From NCBI GenBank assembly GCA_963971305.1, contig OZ020307.1:58029702-58093701 (forward strand): 64,000 nucleotides of DNA. Reading direction: 5' to 3'. Of the stretch, positions 9,644 through 21,840 are shown one piece after another. Origin of the DNA: Arcuatula senhousia. Taxonomy: Eukaryota > Mollusca > Bivalvia > Mytilida > Mytilidae. Under the pieces are notes generated by a model that was not told the DNA's origin, ran no database searches, and was given only the letters and a program-made list of their open reading frames with translations. The translations under genes and the position numbers were made by a program. Within the stretch, counting starts at the first letter, position 1. Each line of letters starts with the position of its first letter.

Positions 9644-12600
9644 GTAAGATATCTGTATCTACTGTGAATTCATTTATTTTCGTGGGTATTAATTTTCGTG
9701 GCTTGACGAAAAAAAGATAAGTTTGTGGATTATTGAATTCATAGTTCTGAAATTTTTAGTAAACAGATCAATGTTAAATTCCGGTTTTGGTTGATATCAA
9801 ATTTCATGGATCAAGGCCACCGTAACAAAAACCACGAAATTTGATACCGATGAATAATGATGAAACCACTGTATTAAATTAAAAAGTTCAGAATCATTAT
9901 GATAATTGTAAACCGTAAGACATAAAATGAAAATACTCTTCTGATATTGGCAATATCGACTAGTTGTGGATCAGATCTTATTCTGTTGATAATTTAAATA
10001 AAGTTCAGGATTGTTTTGTACATGTAGTAGTGATATTTATTGTGATATAAATGACAGTTTCTGCTGGATACTGATAAGATGTTTTGAGTCTCAAATGCTG
10101 AGGATTACAACAAAATAATTAACAATTTTAAGCCAAATTGTACAAAAGGGGCAATCAAATACATGTATCATTAATCGAAAAAGACAAGGACTTAATCAGT
10201 AGATAAAAACACCAAAACAAAACAAACCACACATAAAGCAGCAATGAACTCAAGTAGAAAGGAGAATGAACTGAGATGCTCCAGAAGAGTAAGTTACTTT
10301 TGCTATAGCACACCTGTCACATTGCAAACAACAAATTTAGTGTGTTAAATCCGTTAAAGGAGAACAGAACTAACCTCTATGTAAAACCAACATCAAAGTT
10401 TGTGGCTGAGAGATAGAAATTTCATATTTGTCTACAAGGACATGATGTCTTCCTTAAAATATCTTGAGTGATGACAACAACTGAAAAGCAACTTTACCCT
10501 GTGTAAACAATTTGTCATTCAGATGTTATGCTCTATCAAGCAAGTCCAAATACACCCTACGAGCTCTGTAATAATGAATCAGTTGTGTAACATTAACTCC
10601 ATAGGCTGGAGTGGACAGGATTTTGCAACACAAAAAGTGAAGTTGATTGATGGAAGAGTTGGAATTCATCACATTTGTCATAGACCTTTGTACATAACCT
10701 TTCTAGTGTGTCAATTTCAGAATAAATGTCCAAATATGAAGGGACCTCCTATAATCTATAGTGTCTTGAATCTCAAGTTCTTTGGGATATGTAAGATGTA
10801 AATAGCTGCCAAATTGAGGATGGTTTGGTGAAAGGACTTTATCAATATAATGAAATATGTGATTAAAAGATGAAGCATGTCTGCATCCTTTTTGTCTAGA
10901 AGTGAGTTAAAAGTTAAAATGGCATGATATCAAGTTGTCTCCCTTAGATGCTCTCTTTACCTTTGGATGTTGTGTCATGTTCTTTAATTCAATATCTCGT
11001 TAATATCTATAACATGTATTTCATATATACTGCAAACATACTTTGACAGGTTCATATTTTCATGAAATGGTTGTTTCACTCAAGTTCATAAAGTTCATAG
11101 ATACTTGAATTCATGTTTTCTGTCCCTTGTTCTATTCATTTCATACATTTTAATTCATTTTGCAGGAATTTGATGTCACAAAATTGTCCTACTGTGAAAT
11201 CCACAAAAATAAGGCTGTTTACAGCAATGTAATGTTATTTTAACATGTGTATTCCTGTATTTGCAAAATACTGTCTTATACAACTTATGCTTATTTTCAG
11301 AACTTACACAGTTATTCCTGGATAGGACTGCAGATCTTACTAAGATGACGAAGACTGGAGACACTGCCTTGCATGCCGCCTGTAGTTCTATTAAAAGTAA
11401 CCCCAAGGTGGTACAAATGTTAGTCTCAGCAGGTACAAAATGTATACAGTAACATTATTGAGCCTTAAAGTAATAATTGGAGTGTGATATCATAATCTAT
11501 AAAAAGCCAAAGGGGAGTTTATAAGGTTGGCACTTTGTCCATCTGCCAGTCATTCACATCTTAGTTTTCCATCCTTTTTTAGCTCACCTGACCCGAAGGG
11601 TCATGTGAGCTATTGTCATCACTTGGCGTCCATCGTCCGTCCGTCGTCTGTTGTCCGTCGTCCGTAAACTTTTTAAAATGTTAACTCCTCTGACACCATA
11701 AGTCCAAGTGCAACCAAACTTGGTATGGTTGTTCATTAGCATTCAGTGCTTAGAACTGATGTGGTGATTTTTGATTCGTCGTAAAACATGGCCGCCATGG
11801 CTAAAAATAGAACATAGGGGTAAAATGCAGTTTTTTGCAAATAACTCAAAAACGGCTACAGATATCAAAATTTTGGCTGGGTAAAAGTGATCAGCACCTC
11901 CAGATCTACCTACCCTGAAATTTTGAAGAAAATCCAACGATCCATGTAGGAGTTATTGCCCTTTTTGTGGATTTTTTGCAAATTTTGCACCTGTTTAGCT
12001 CAATATCTTGAAAACTATACAAGATATTTGAGAAATTTAAATTGCATATTGTTAAGCACATCAAGATCTACAAAATATGTAACAGGGTCAACGTTGTAGG
12101 ACCTTTCCTTTTAGGAGTTATTGCCCTTAGAACGTCAAAATTTAGCATTTTAACAGCATTTCCTCATTACATTGAAAACGTTAACTCCTCTGACACTTTA
12201 AGTCCAAATGGAACTAAACTTGGTATGGTTGTTTATTAGCATTAGGTGTATAGACTGATGTGGGGATTTTTGATTGGTCGTAAAACATGGCCGCTGTGGC
12301 TAAAAATAGAACATAGGGGTAAAATGCAGTTTTTTGCAAATAACTCAAAAACGGCTAAAGATATCAAATTCTGGCATGGGTTATAGTGATCAGCACCTCC
12401 AGATCTACCTACCCTGAAATTTTGAAGAAAATCCAACAATCCATGTAGGAGTTATTGCCCTTTTGTGGATTTTTTGCAAATTTTGCACCTGTTTAGCTCA
12501 ATATCTTGAAAACTATACAAGATATTTGAGAAATTTAAATTGCATATTGTTAAGCACATCAAGATCTACAAAATGTGTAATAGGGTCAACATTGTAGGAC

Positions 12601-15600
12601 GTTTCCTTTGAGGAGTTATTGCCCTTAGAACGTCAAAATTGAGCTTTTAAAAAGCATTTCCTCATTACATTGAAAACTTTAACTCCTCTGACACTTTAAG
12701 TCCAATTGGAACCAAACTTGGTATTGTTGTTTAGCATTAGATGTATAGAACTGATTTGGGGATATTTGATTGGTTGTAAAACATGGCCCCTGTGGCTTAA
12801 AATAAAACATTGAGTTAAATTGCATTTTTTTGCTAATAATTGAAAAAGGGTGACAGATTTTTGAATTTTGATTGAGAACAAAAGTGATCAGCACCTTAAG
12901 TTCCACCATATTGTCAGATGACTATGACCCTTTCAATGTCAACTAGATTTTGCCTAATAACCTTTACTTCAGGCACATATGTCAGGTGAGCCATTCAGGC
13001 TCCTGGGAGCCTCTTGTTGGTATCTACACATGAATCTGCCATGATGAGTTACACAGATCAAGTTCATATTCTATAAAAGGATATGGAGTAAATGAATGTA
13101 TGAGCTGTATGGCCATTTCGAAACTTTGTTTCCTTCCAGTCCACAGATTTTTACGAGAGTAATGCCCCTTTGTGTTTAAAAAAATCATATTATAGATAGC
13201 TTTTAGACTTTGAAATATTGGATAAGTAAGGGACTATGTATTGTTGTGCAATATTCTCAGAATTTTGGTTTTATTTTGACATTTAAGTCTTATAATAAAG
13301 AATTTGTTTTCATTCATTTTTAATTGAACTTTAACCTACCGGTAGCACGTTGATAGACATAATTAATTTATAAGAATTAAAAAAAAAGATTGTTCATGAT
13401 AGAACAGTAGAATAAATAAATGACTACCTGACTTTGAGCAGAAAACATGAGGAAAAACTGTGACATTATTTTTCCCAGGTTGCAAGTTAAATGATGCTAA
13501 CAATAATGGAGAGATTCCACTCTTCTCAGCAATATTTCACAGAGCAGATACTAATGCAAGTATTCAATGGTATTTTCTTTCTTAAAACACTGTCTGCAAA
13601 GTCAGAGGGGCATTTTATGTTCAAAGAGGCAAAGATGCACAAATGGGGCATTCGAGTTTCAAAAGTCCGAAAAGGTCAATCATGACCAGTAAACATGACT
13701 GAGATAAGCATGAAGAAACACAACACATAAAAAAAATACAAAATCGACCAAATAGAAATCAACAACTTTTAATTCAAGTTTTAACGAGAATAAACTCTGC
13801 AATTTTGTGGAAGACATGACTAACCTCCCAACAATTCTATGTAAGTCCCACAAGTTTTGGAATACCAAATAATTGTGATATTTAAACTCCATATTAAGTT
13901 GGAGCAGATGAAATGTTGCTACTCAAGTTAGGAAAGTTGGTGATTGGAAAGTTGGTAGTCATCATCTTGTCATAGAGCTTTGTTGAAAGTCTTTTCTCCT
14001 AAAGTTCTGCCTATGATTTCAGCATACAAAACATTTTAAGATAATACACCTGTCTTCAGCTTCATTGTTTAGTGATTGCTGAATAACATTACTGGAAAAG
14101 AACATATTTAGTGGTCCATTGTTCAGTGATTGCTGATTAACATAACATATTTAGTGGTCCATTGTTCAGTGATTGCTGATTAACATTGCTGGAAAACAAC
14201 ATATTTAGTGGTTCATTGTTCAGTGATTACTGATTAACATTGCTGGAAAAGAACATGTTTAGTGGTTTGGCATTTTGTCTTTTGGATTACTTCTTGTTTT
14301 TATAGAATTTGGTTTTCATTCTGTGAATCCACCAAAATTATATTTTTATACGACCGCAAAATTTTTGCGATGGTATTATGTTATGGCAATGTCGTTGTCG
14401 TCGTCGTCGTTGTCGTCTGTAGACACTTTGGTTTCCGTGCGATAACTTTAGTTGTAGATAACCAATTTTTATAAAATTTTGATATGATGTTTATAACCAC
14501 TGAAGGAAGGTTGGTATTGCATTTGGGGTTTCTGGCCCCTACCGTTTAAGAAAAAAGGGCCAAAAGCGGCAAAAATGTGTATATTGACAAAATGTCTGTA
14601 GAATGTTTAATTTTCATCCAATTTTGATCATTCTTTTTTTATTGTATTCCTCAATAAATTCTGTCAACAAAATGTATCAACAGTTTTGATGTATCTTGTT
14701 TCGTTACATTGCTACTGGGGGTCAAAAAGGGGCCACACCCCAAAAATTGACTTTTTTATTTGTGGTCCGATTTTCAAAATCTTTTTTTCATTGGAATCCT
14801 TGTGAAAATCCCTGCATGCATTTTTCAATCAGATTTGCAATATCTCTTACTGTTTTTGAGAATTTAGGGGTCAAAGGGGCCAAAAACGCCGTTTTTAAAA
14901 ATTTGTCATTTAAACCAAAAATTAAGTTGTAGTGGGCCTGCCAATTGTTATGAAGTTTTAATATGATGATTATATCCACTAAAGGAATGTTGGTTTTGTA
15001 TTTGGGGTTTGTGGCCCCTTCTGTCTTGAATTCATCATTAAATTCTATCTACCTAATGTATCAATGATTTTGATATGTATTTCACCATTACATTGCTACA
15101 GGGGGGCTAAAGACAGGCCACGCCCTTAAAATCAACTTTTTTATTTGTGGTCCGATTTTCAAAATCTTTTTTTCATTGGATTCCTTGTGAATATTTCTGC
15201 CTTATTCTTTAATCAGATTTGCAATATTTTTACAGTTTTTGAGAAATTAGGGGTCAAAGGGCCAAAATTGTAAATTAATACATGTATATATAAAAAAGGC
15301 TTTTGTATTAGATGTTGATGTAAATATAAATGTGTCAAAAATGCATTTTTAAGTCCACCACAGGATGCATGTGTCAAAAAGCTTTGTAAGTCCACCATGG
15401 GCTTCATGTGACCAAAGCAATGGACTATCCATACCGGGCCTCCAACGTACAGGGTTCAACTTGTTGTGGTCGTATCATGCTGCGCTCGGCGTAGCTTTTT
15501 TTAGGACTATGCTTTGATGAAATTCAATGAAACTGTCACACATTGAAGCTTTGAGTATCAATAGAAACCTTTTCATTTTGGAATCTACCGCTTAGATTAA

Positions 15601-18600
15601 CTAAAATTAGATCACTTTTCTTGGCAGGTCAAGTTCATGATTTTTTTTAGTTAAAGATTAATGTATAATTTTTTTAATATAACATCAGTAAATATACCAT
15701 GCTTATGAAGAATGAGTTGAATTTTACAGATAATAAAAGGCCTGGTTGAGAGTGGAAGTGATTTGAACTGTCGGGAAAAGATCCAGCAGTTAACTCCCCT
15801 TCATGAGGCCATAATTCAGCACATGACAGAAGCTGCCATCTATTTGATAGATTCTGGTATGTTTATAACAATTTATATACTGTCTTAACGTGGTAGGGAG
15901 ACTGAGTTTATGTTCATGCAGTTTTAAATTTGTGCTGTAATGTTACTGTCCATAGGCTACAATGGAAAGCAAATACATTAGTGCCGTTTAATTTAGGCCC
16001 TAACAATAGATGATAAAGAGATGTGGAAAAAGTGTACACCACACAACCATACATGTCATAGTGAAATTGTAAAAATAAAACTGCCACAAAAATTTCCCAG
16101 TTAACAGTAGTAGTGTCAAATGAAGAAAAAACTCTCATCAAAATATCTATTTTACAGATAATTTATGAAAATATTTGTTTTACAACATTCTATTTTACTG
16201 ATTATTCAGAGTATAACAAAATACTAAAAATTACCACACAGGGATAATGTTTCTCAATAAAGAAAAAAGAACAGAATATGTTGGAGAGACATCATGCTCC
16301 ATCTTGGGACGGATGGACTATTGGACAGACTTGAACAATATATGCGCCATCTTGGGACGGATGGACGAACAATATATGCCCCCTTACTTTCATAGATGGG
16401 GCCAAAAAAAAACAGACGACATTAAAAAAATAAACAAATAGAGGGGGGATCCCAAAAATCAGTCCCATTCATCCTTTTATGGTGTAAAACATTATTGTAA
16501 AATTTCACAGCATTCAGTAAACCAGAAAAAAAGATATTGTGGAAACAAACAAAAAAGTAGCATTTTTTGGCCCCAAGTTTCAAAACGTAAAAAGGATAGA
16601 CCCCCAACATAAATCCCATCCATCCTTTTATGGTGAAAAAAACACCATTGTCAAATTTCATAACAATCAGATAACTAGAACTAAAGTTATTGTGGGAACA
16701 ATTTAGTTAGGGACAACGACGCAGAAACCAACAGCATCATACCAATATACGTCCGCAAATTTTTTGCGGTCGTATGATAAATAAAGAATTCCTGAAAACT
16801 TTATTTATGTTCAAATGCAACTCATAAGCATAAGATACCATAGAAGAAAACAAGTGCAGACAATCAATAAGCAAGGGGTCAGTTAAATTTTAATCATTGA
16901 ATCAGTAAAGTTAAATATTATTGCAGTTTACAACTAAAAATCTTTGATAAAAATGGCCAAATTACAACTAAAAAATAACAAGAATGTAAAACATTATATA
17001 TCTAATTATTTTTTTAAAGGATGTGACATCAGCGTTCCTAACAAGCAGCTACAACAGGTCCTGTACACAGCTTGTGAGAAGGGAAATGATACCATCGTTC
17101 AGTATCTCCTGAAAACTGGCAGGGCTAAAATAGATGGACTTATCCCCACGGCAATACCCTTACATGTAGCTATAGTCAACAACCATAAAAAGATAGTAGA
17201 AATTCTAGTCAAATCAGGATGTAATTTGAATAAGGTAGAATACATGTATAATATACAAGTACTAGTATACTGTGGATTCATTTATTTTCGTTGGTATGAA
17301 ATTTTGTGGTTTGATGAAAAAGGATCAGTTCGTGGATTCTTATATTCGTGGTTCTGAAATATGCTGAATACATAGTAATGTTAAATTCCTTTTCATGGGG
17401 TATCAAATTTCATGGTTCAAGACCACCAACAAAACCACGAAAATTGATACCCCAAAAATAATAATGAAACCACAGTATTTATAGTTCAATAAACATAATA
17501 ACATCAAAATACTGGTACCCCGGATAATCTACAAATTTTATGTATATGTTTAGTATAAAAGGAAGAGAAGTCAATTGATATTGGAAAAGGAGTTATATTA
17601 GGATCGGTGTATTGATTTGTGATACAACCAAAACAATACAATAGCTTTTGATTGGTAAATAACTGAAAGGCTATCATACCTCTGGCAGTGGCTAATCTCT
17701 ACAGCCATAGTCCCATCTAAAATCTACCCTACTGGGATGGTAAGTCAAATGTACAAGAAGAAACCACAAAACAAGACAAGACACATCAGAGAAATTCAAG
17801 ATTGCAATGGTCCTGACAGAATATAGGCATTTTCAGATTGGCACGGGTTAAACCAGGTTTTATGGCAACAAACCTCCCTCTTCCATTGCAATCTAATTTT
17901 TGCAAGAAATGAAAAGTACAAGGTGGCAAGAATTTGAGGCAGCTGTCAATCGCAATAAAATGAAGTTTAAGTTTGATTTTTAGCAAAATTTAAAATGAAT
18001 TTATTGCAGTTTTTTTGCACTAAATTTTCCTGACAATTCATATTTAGGAACAGCCAACCTCACATTTTTTCTATTTTCAGATAAATGAAAAATGTCTGAC
18101 ACCCATCATGTTTGCTGCAGCCCACAACGAAACAGAGCTAGTCAAAATCCTCTTAAAATATGGATGTGACCTTGAGGCACATGTCAAGGTCAAGGGCATG
18201 ATGAAATGTTGTGTCATGTATCAAGATGATACACATCCCCATTTTGAATTGGAACCATTATTTTTTGCTGTTACTCATAAAAATGCAGAAATTATTGATT
18301 TATTTATTCAGTGTTATTATTCAAATCCTCCATACTGGGTCATGAAGCTTCTTATTAAATTTCTTAGAGAAGTTAGGCAATTAAACACTCACATGACTCA
18401 AGAACAAAAGCAGCAGATAATAGATTTGCTGGCTAGAAGCTGCAGGACCCCAAGAAGCCTTCAGCAACTTTGTAGGGGCTGTGTCAGGGCAAAGTTAGGG
18501 AATCTACCACAGAATAAAGTAGAAAAATTAAACATTGCTTCAAAACTGAAAGATTATATTTTGATGAAAGAAATTTTTGAAGATGAGGATTTCAAGGAGG

Positions 18601-18644
18601 AGGAAATTTCAAGTGAGGAGAGGGAGTTAGGAAGATTTAGATAA
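9509..18644 (+). CDS. Ankyrin-repeat and SOCS-box protein (ASB-type), at least six exons, N terminus not found
   Basis: Exons 9509-9643, 11301-11432, 13479-13555, 15730-15856, 17020-17234 and 18081-18644 join in one frame (415 residues). Successive ankyrin units are visible: 'ELGCDINCEDLERKTPLILA', 'TKTGDTALHAACSS', 'NNNGEIPLFSAIFHR', 'IIKGLVESGSDLN', 'QLTPLHEAII', 'AIPLHVAIVNNHKKIVEILV', 'LTPIMFAAAHNETELVKILL'. The C terminus has a SOCS box: BC-box 'SLQQLCRGCVRAKLG', then a Cul5-box-like 'KLNIASKLKDYIL'. In this family the ankyrins bind substrate and the SOCS box recruits elongin B/C and cullin-5/Rbx2 for ubiquitination. The gene converges on the polycystin gene. One intron appears to be GC-AG. 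The orthologue within the ASB family cannot be assigned. Confidence 0.85.
9660..9873. mobile_element. Family-D palindromic MITE-like element, copy D1
   Basis: About 214 bp with long terminal inverted repeats: left 'tactgtgaattcatttattt' then 'tcgtgg'; right 'ccacgaaatttgatacc' then 'aataatgatgaaaccac' and 'tgta'. It lies 16 bp inside the intron after exon a. A second copy is at 17268. Confidence 0.75.
10180..10320 (-). repeat. Fragment of an interspersed repeat shared with 21750-21830
   Basis: The reverse complement reads 'ttactcttctggagcatctc' then 'agttcattctc' and a T/G-rich tail. It aligns by eye with 'ttactcttccagaacacctg' and 'agttcattctcattatg' near 21764. It lies in the first intron of the ASB-type gene. 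The rest of that intron (9874-11300) shows no gene. Confidence 0.5.
11301..11432 (+). CDS. ASB-type gene, exon b
   Basis: Acceptor 'cttatgcttattttcag', donor 'gcag|gtacaa', phase 1-1. Encodes an ankyrin unit with 'LFLDRTADLTKMTKTGDTAL' then 'HAACSSIKSNPKVVQMLVSA'. Confidence 0.85.
11581..13018 (+). repeat. Family-B interspersed repeat, copy B2, three ~500-bp tandem modules
   Basis: Left end 'agctcacctgacccgaaggg' and 'tcatgtgagct', then TCCGTCG-type simple repeat (11629-11667). Modules begin near 11680, 12179 and 12664, each with 'ttaactcctctgacac' or a close variant and a 'cgtaaaacatggcc' block. Right end 'caggtgagccattcaggctc' and 'gggagcctcttgtt'. It fills most of the intron between exons b and c. 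Confidence 0.85.
13479..13555 (+). CDS. ASB-type gene, exon c, with an apparent GC donor
   Basis: Acceptor 'attatttttcccag'. The frame reads 'CKLNDANNNGEIPLFSAIFH' then 'RADTN'. The next exon starts in phase 0. The only nearby donor giving phase 0 is 'aat|gcaagt', a textbook GC-AG donor context; the GT two bases later would create a frame with an early stop in exon d. Confidence 0.7.
14060..14266. repeat. Minisatellite, ~53-bp unit, about four copies
   Basis: Repeated unit containing 'aacatatttagtggtccatt' followed by 'gttcagtgattgctgattaa' and 'cattgctggaaaa'. Copies differ by a few bases, and one lacks the 'gctggaaaag' part. It is intronic in the ASB-type gene. Confidence 0.8.
14346..15500 (+). 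repeat. Family-A interspersed repeat, copy A2
   Basis: Left end is the hairpin 'tatacgaccgcaaaattttt' then 'gcg', followed by a GTC/GTT run at 14390-14417. Two ~390-bp modules start near 14700 and 15080 ('gttacattgctactgggggt' and variant). Right end 'gtcgtatcatgctgcgctcg' then 'gcgtagc'. It is intronic; short open frames inside it are not genes. Confidence 0.85.
15730..15856 (+). CDS. ASB-type gene, exon d
   Basis: Acceptor 'gaattttacag', donor 'ttctg|gtatgt'. Starts phase 0, ends phase 1. Encodes 'IIKGLVESGSDLNCREKIQQ' and 'LTPLHEAIIQHMTEAAIYLI', a clear ankyrin unit. Confidence 0.85.
16280..16778 (-). repeat. Family-A-like repeat, copy A3, with a different inner module
   Basis: The right end (minus-strand left end) shows the same hairpin, 'gcaaattttttgcggtcgta' on the plus strand, and a GTC-type tract ('gacaacgacgcag'). 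The inner part has two ~150-bp units, each with 'catccttttatggtg' and 'aaatttca', unlike the A2 core. The far boundary is approximate. It is intronic between exons d and e. Confidence 0.6.
17020..17234 (+). CDS. ASB-type gene, exon e
   Basis: Acceptor 'ttatttttttaaag', donor 'aataag|gtagaa'. Phase 1 in, phase 0 out. Encodes two ankyrin units: 'LQQVLYTACEKGNDTIVQYL' and 'AIPLHVAIVNNHKKIVEILV'. Confidence 0.85.
17268..17477. mobile_element. Family-D MITE-like element, copy D2
   Basis: About 210 bp. Left 'tactgtggattcatttattt' then 'tcgttgg'; right 'aaccacgaaaattgatacc' and 'aataatgaaaccacagta'. The terminal inverted repeats match D1 (9660). It starts 33 bp after the exon e donor. Confidence 0.8.
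17798..17892. mobile_element. ~95-bp palindromic mini-element, family L
   Basis: Ends are a perfect 12-base inverted repeat, 'agattgcaatgg' and 'ccattgcaatct'. The interior contains 'gggttaaaccaggtttta'. A second copy in inverse orientation is at 46401-46500. The rest of 17478-18080 shows no gene. Confidence 0.6.
18081..18644 (+). CDS. ASB-type gene, terminal exon f with SOCS box
   Basis: Acceptor 'ttttctattttcag', phase 0; stop TAA at 18642-18644. Begins with an ankyrin unit ('LTPIMFAAAHNETELVKILL'), then a divergent stretch, then the SOCS box 'SLQQLCRGCVRAKLG' ... 'KLNIASKLKDYIL', and an acidic tail ('EDEDFKEEEISSEERELGRF'). Confidence 0.9.
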   Translation: MNEKCLTPIMFAAAHNETELVKILLKYGCDLEAHVKVKGMMKCCVMYQDDTHPHFELEPLFFAVTHKNAEIIDLFIQCYYSNPPYWVMKLLIKFLREVRQLNTHMTQEQKQQIIDLLARSCRTPRSLQQLCRGCVRAKLGNLPQNKVEKLNIASKLKDYILMKEIFEDEDFKEEEISSEERELGRFR

Positions 18645-18692
18645 ATGATAATATCATTTCAGGAGTGGATAATGAAAAGGTCCTGATTTTTT

Positions 18693-20172
18693 AGCTCACC
18701 TGACCCGAAGGGTCATGTGAGCTATTGTCATTGTTAGGCGTCCGTCGTCCGTCCGTCCGTCGTTCGTTAACTTTTCTTCAAAGATCTTCTTCTCTGAAAC
18801 CACTGAAGGGATTGCATTGAAACTTTGTATACTTGATCTGTAGGATGTCCTCTACCAAGTTTGTGAATTATATACATGTCGACAAACCAACATGGCCGCC
18901 ATTGCTAAAAATAGAACAGGGGGGTCAGACCATTGTTTTTGGCTTATAACTCGAAAAGTATAAGAGACAAAGAAAATCCGAAGCAACCTTCCTTGTTCAG
19001 CATCAAAAGCTCTACAATTCTCTCCATTGAGTCGAAGTTGTGAAACGACTCCTTATAGGAGTTATTGCCCTTTAATCATCAAAATTGATCATATTTGCAG
19101 TTTTTGGACTATATCTTGAAAACCGTTAGAGCTAGAGGAAAAGTTAGCATTGCAAAATTATTAAGCTCATTGAGATCTACAAAAAATGATTACAGGGTCA
19201 AAATTGTCAGATCAGCCGTTTAAGAGTTATTCCCCTTTAACTGTTTTTTTCCATTAATTTACACTGACTTTCAAAAATCTTCTTCTCTGAAACCACAGAA
19301 GGGATTGCATTGATACTTGGTTTACTTGATCTTTAGGATGTCCTCTACCAAGTTTGTGAATTATATACACGTCGACCAACCAACATGGCCGCCGTTGCTA
19401 AAAATAGAACAGGGGGGTCAGACCATTGTTTTTGGCTTATAACTCAAAAAGTATAAGAGATAGAGAAAATCCGAAACAACCTCTCATGTTCAGCATCAAA
19501 AGCTCTACAAATCTTTCCATTGAGTCAAAATTGTGAAATGACTCCTAATAGGAGTTATTGCCCTTTAATCATCAAAATTGACCATATTTGCAGTTTTTGG
19601 ACAATATCTTGAAAACAGTTAGAGCTAGAGGAAAAGTTAGCATTGCAGAATTGTTAAGCTCATTCAGATCTACTAAAGTGGTTTCAGGGTCAAAATTGTC
19701 AGATCAGCCATTTAAGAGTTATTCCCCTTTAACTGTTTTTTTTCCATTAATTTATTTTCAAAAATCTTCTTCTCTGAAACCATTGAAGGGATTGCTTTGA
19801 AACTTGGTACACTTGATCTTAAGGATGTCCTCTACCAAGTTTGTGAATTATATACATGTCGACCAACCAACATGGCCGCCATTGCTAAAAATAGAACAGG
19901 GGGGTCAGACCATTGAATTTGGCTTATAACTCGAAAAGTATAAGAGATAGAGAAAATCCGAAGCAACTTTTCTTGTTCAGCATCAAAAGGTCCTTACAGG
20001 AGTTATTGCCCTTTAACTTTTTTTCTATTAATTTAAACTGATTTCCAAAAATCTTCTCTGAAACCACTAAAAGGATTGTTTCGCAACTTTGTATACTTGA
20101 AAGTTTGTAAAATTTATTCAAACTTTGGAATAAGAGATCAGGTGAGCGATTCAGGCTCCAGGGAGCCTCTAG
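18693..20172 (+). repeat. Family-B interspersed repeat, copy B3, three ~490-bp modules
   Basis: Same left end as B2 ('agctcacctgacccgaaggg'), with a CCGTCCGTCCG run at 18742-18765. Modules with 'tcttcttctctgaaaccact' start near 18785, 19277 and 19763, each with 'aaccaacatggccgcc' or similar; the third is shortened. Right end 'caggtgagcgattcaggctc' and 'gggagcctct'. It sits just past the ASB-type stop codon and may be in its 3' UTR. Confidence 0.85.
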
Positions 20173-21839
20173 TTTTTTTTACTTTGTCTGTCCACAATTT
20201 TTTCTAAAGGCTTCGACTCCAAAACTGTAAAGGATTCACATCTGAAATTTTACATAGTGATTAAGTGATATCTTACATAGTGATATCTTGTGAATTCTTA
20301 TAAATATTTAAGAAGAGACTGGATTTTTTTTTTTTTTAGGACAGGGCCTTTCCTAACTTATTCTAGTGTATTAAGTATTGGTGTGTGCTTTTAAGCATAA
20401 ATTCAAGCTATAAATAATTTTTTAAGAACTTTTTTCTGAATTTGCCAAATGTATGTCATGTCAGTACAATTAAATTGTCTTTAATCTTTGAAAGAGTCTA
20501 AAGTGTATGTCACATCTAACCATGCTTATTTAAGAATTGTATAGATTTTCAGAATTAACATGGTACAAAATGTACTAAGTACTGTATTGAACAAAGATAT
20601 TTAATCTGCTCTTGATGTACACATGTGTCAAGTATATTTTGACTATACTGTAAATTAATTTGAAGAAAAAAATGTGGGAAAATATCAGTCATAAAAACTT
20701 TCAAAAAGTATTCCCCCAAACTCAAACATAAATCATGTAATTTTTTTTCTTAGCATTGATTTGTGCAATATTTTTTTTTTTCTTTGATTACTACCATCTA
20801 AGAGTCCACAACCTGTATTTTAGGTGTTTTCATCTATTATAACATGTTTTTCAATTTTTCCCATGTTGCAGTTAAGTTTTTTTTTATCTATATTTTCATG
20901 CCATTTTTCCTTTTCAGGTTATTTTGAGATTTCGTTTTTGGTACTTGAATTTTCCGTGTGTTTTAATATTTTCAGTCAGTATTTGACATTTTTCCTTCAA
21001 ATTTTCTATCTTGCAGTAACATGTATTTACTTTTTTTGTCTGTATATTTTCATGCCATGTTTTTTTTCTATTTGATTTGTTATTGAGTTTTTTCTCTTTA
21101 AAACACAGGGTATTTAAACATACTTTTGTTTATTTTATGCAAGTCCTGCACAGGTTTTTAGAAGAGTTTTAGTGATATGTTTTGTACAGGGATTGTTAGT
21201 TGTTGAATCAAATCAAATGTGGTGCTATATTTATTATATTTTTTGTTTTGTCAAAGTGTTTTATAAAAATAAATTCTAGAGATGATTTTAGTTTTGATTA
21301 TTGTTGTTGGTAATATAAAATGACAAGTATTGGTAATAATTCTGGACTATTGTGGTTGTCCTTTATCCAGTGACTACCTGAATTTAATAATCCCTGTTCA
21401 TCAATTCTGCATTTATCTTTAAGTAAGGACCATTGCAATCTTCAATTTCGCTGGTATGTTATTGTCTTATTTGTCTAGCTCTTGGGACATTTGAGATTTG
21501 TCGACCCTTGCCAGGAGTAACCCCCTTAAACAAAGCATGAGTGGCAAAGTCCATATTTCTGACTCATGAACTCTAAGACATTACATGAGAACATTTCAAA
21601 ATAGGAGGTGTACATCTGCAATATGTGCCAAAGGTTTGGTGTAAACTTCATTAAAATCCAGTTGATAGTTATAAGTTACTTAGATCTATAATGGAGTTAC
21701 AATGTGAATCCTCATATGTGTTAGTGGCTAAATCCATGTGCGCTATAGCATGTAGGAATTGATTACTCTTCCAGAACACCTGAGTTCATTCTCATTATGA
21801 CTTGAGTTTGCATTGTTGATTGTTCTTCAGTCGGTTTTT
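20173..21839. other. Intergenic, no gene seen
   Basis: T-rich sequence, with a diverged duplication around 20835-21080 (two blocks ending 'tatattttcatgccat'). At 21427 there is an end of the L-type repeat ('ggaccattgcaatctt'). Around 21750-21830 is the repeat shared with 10180-10320. It may hold the 3' UTR of the ASB-type gene; no coding signal was found. Confidence 0.4.
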
Positions 21840-21840
21840 C

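Noticed and set aside
14262..15407. Several 60-80-codon frames
   Set aside because: They lie inside the family-A repeat A2 and follow its modules.
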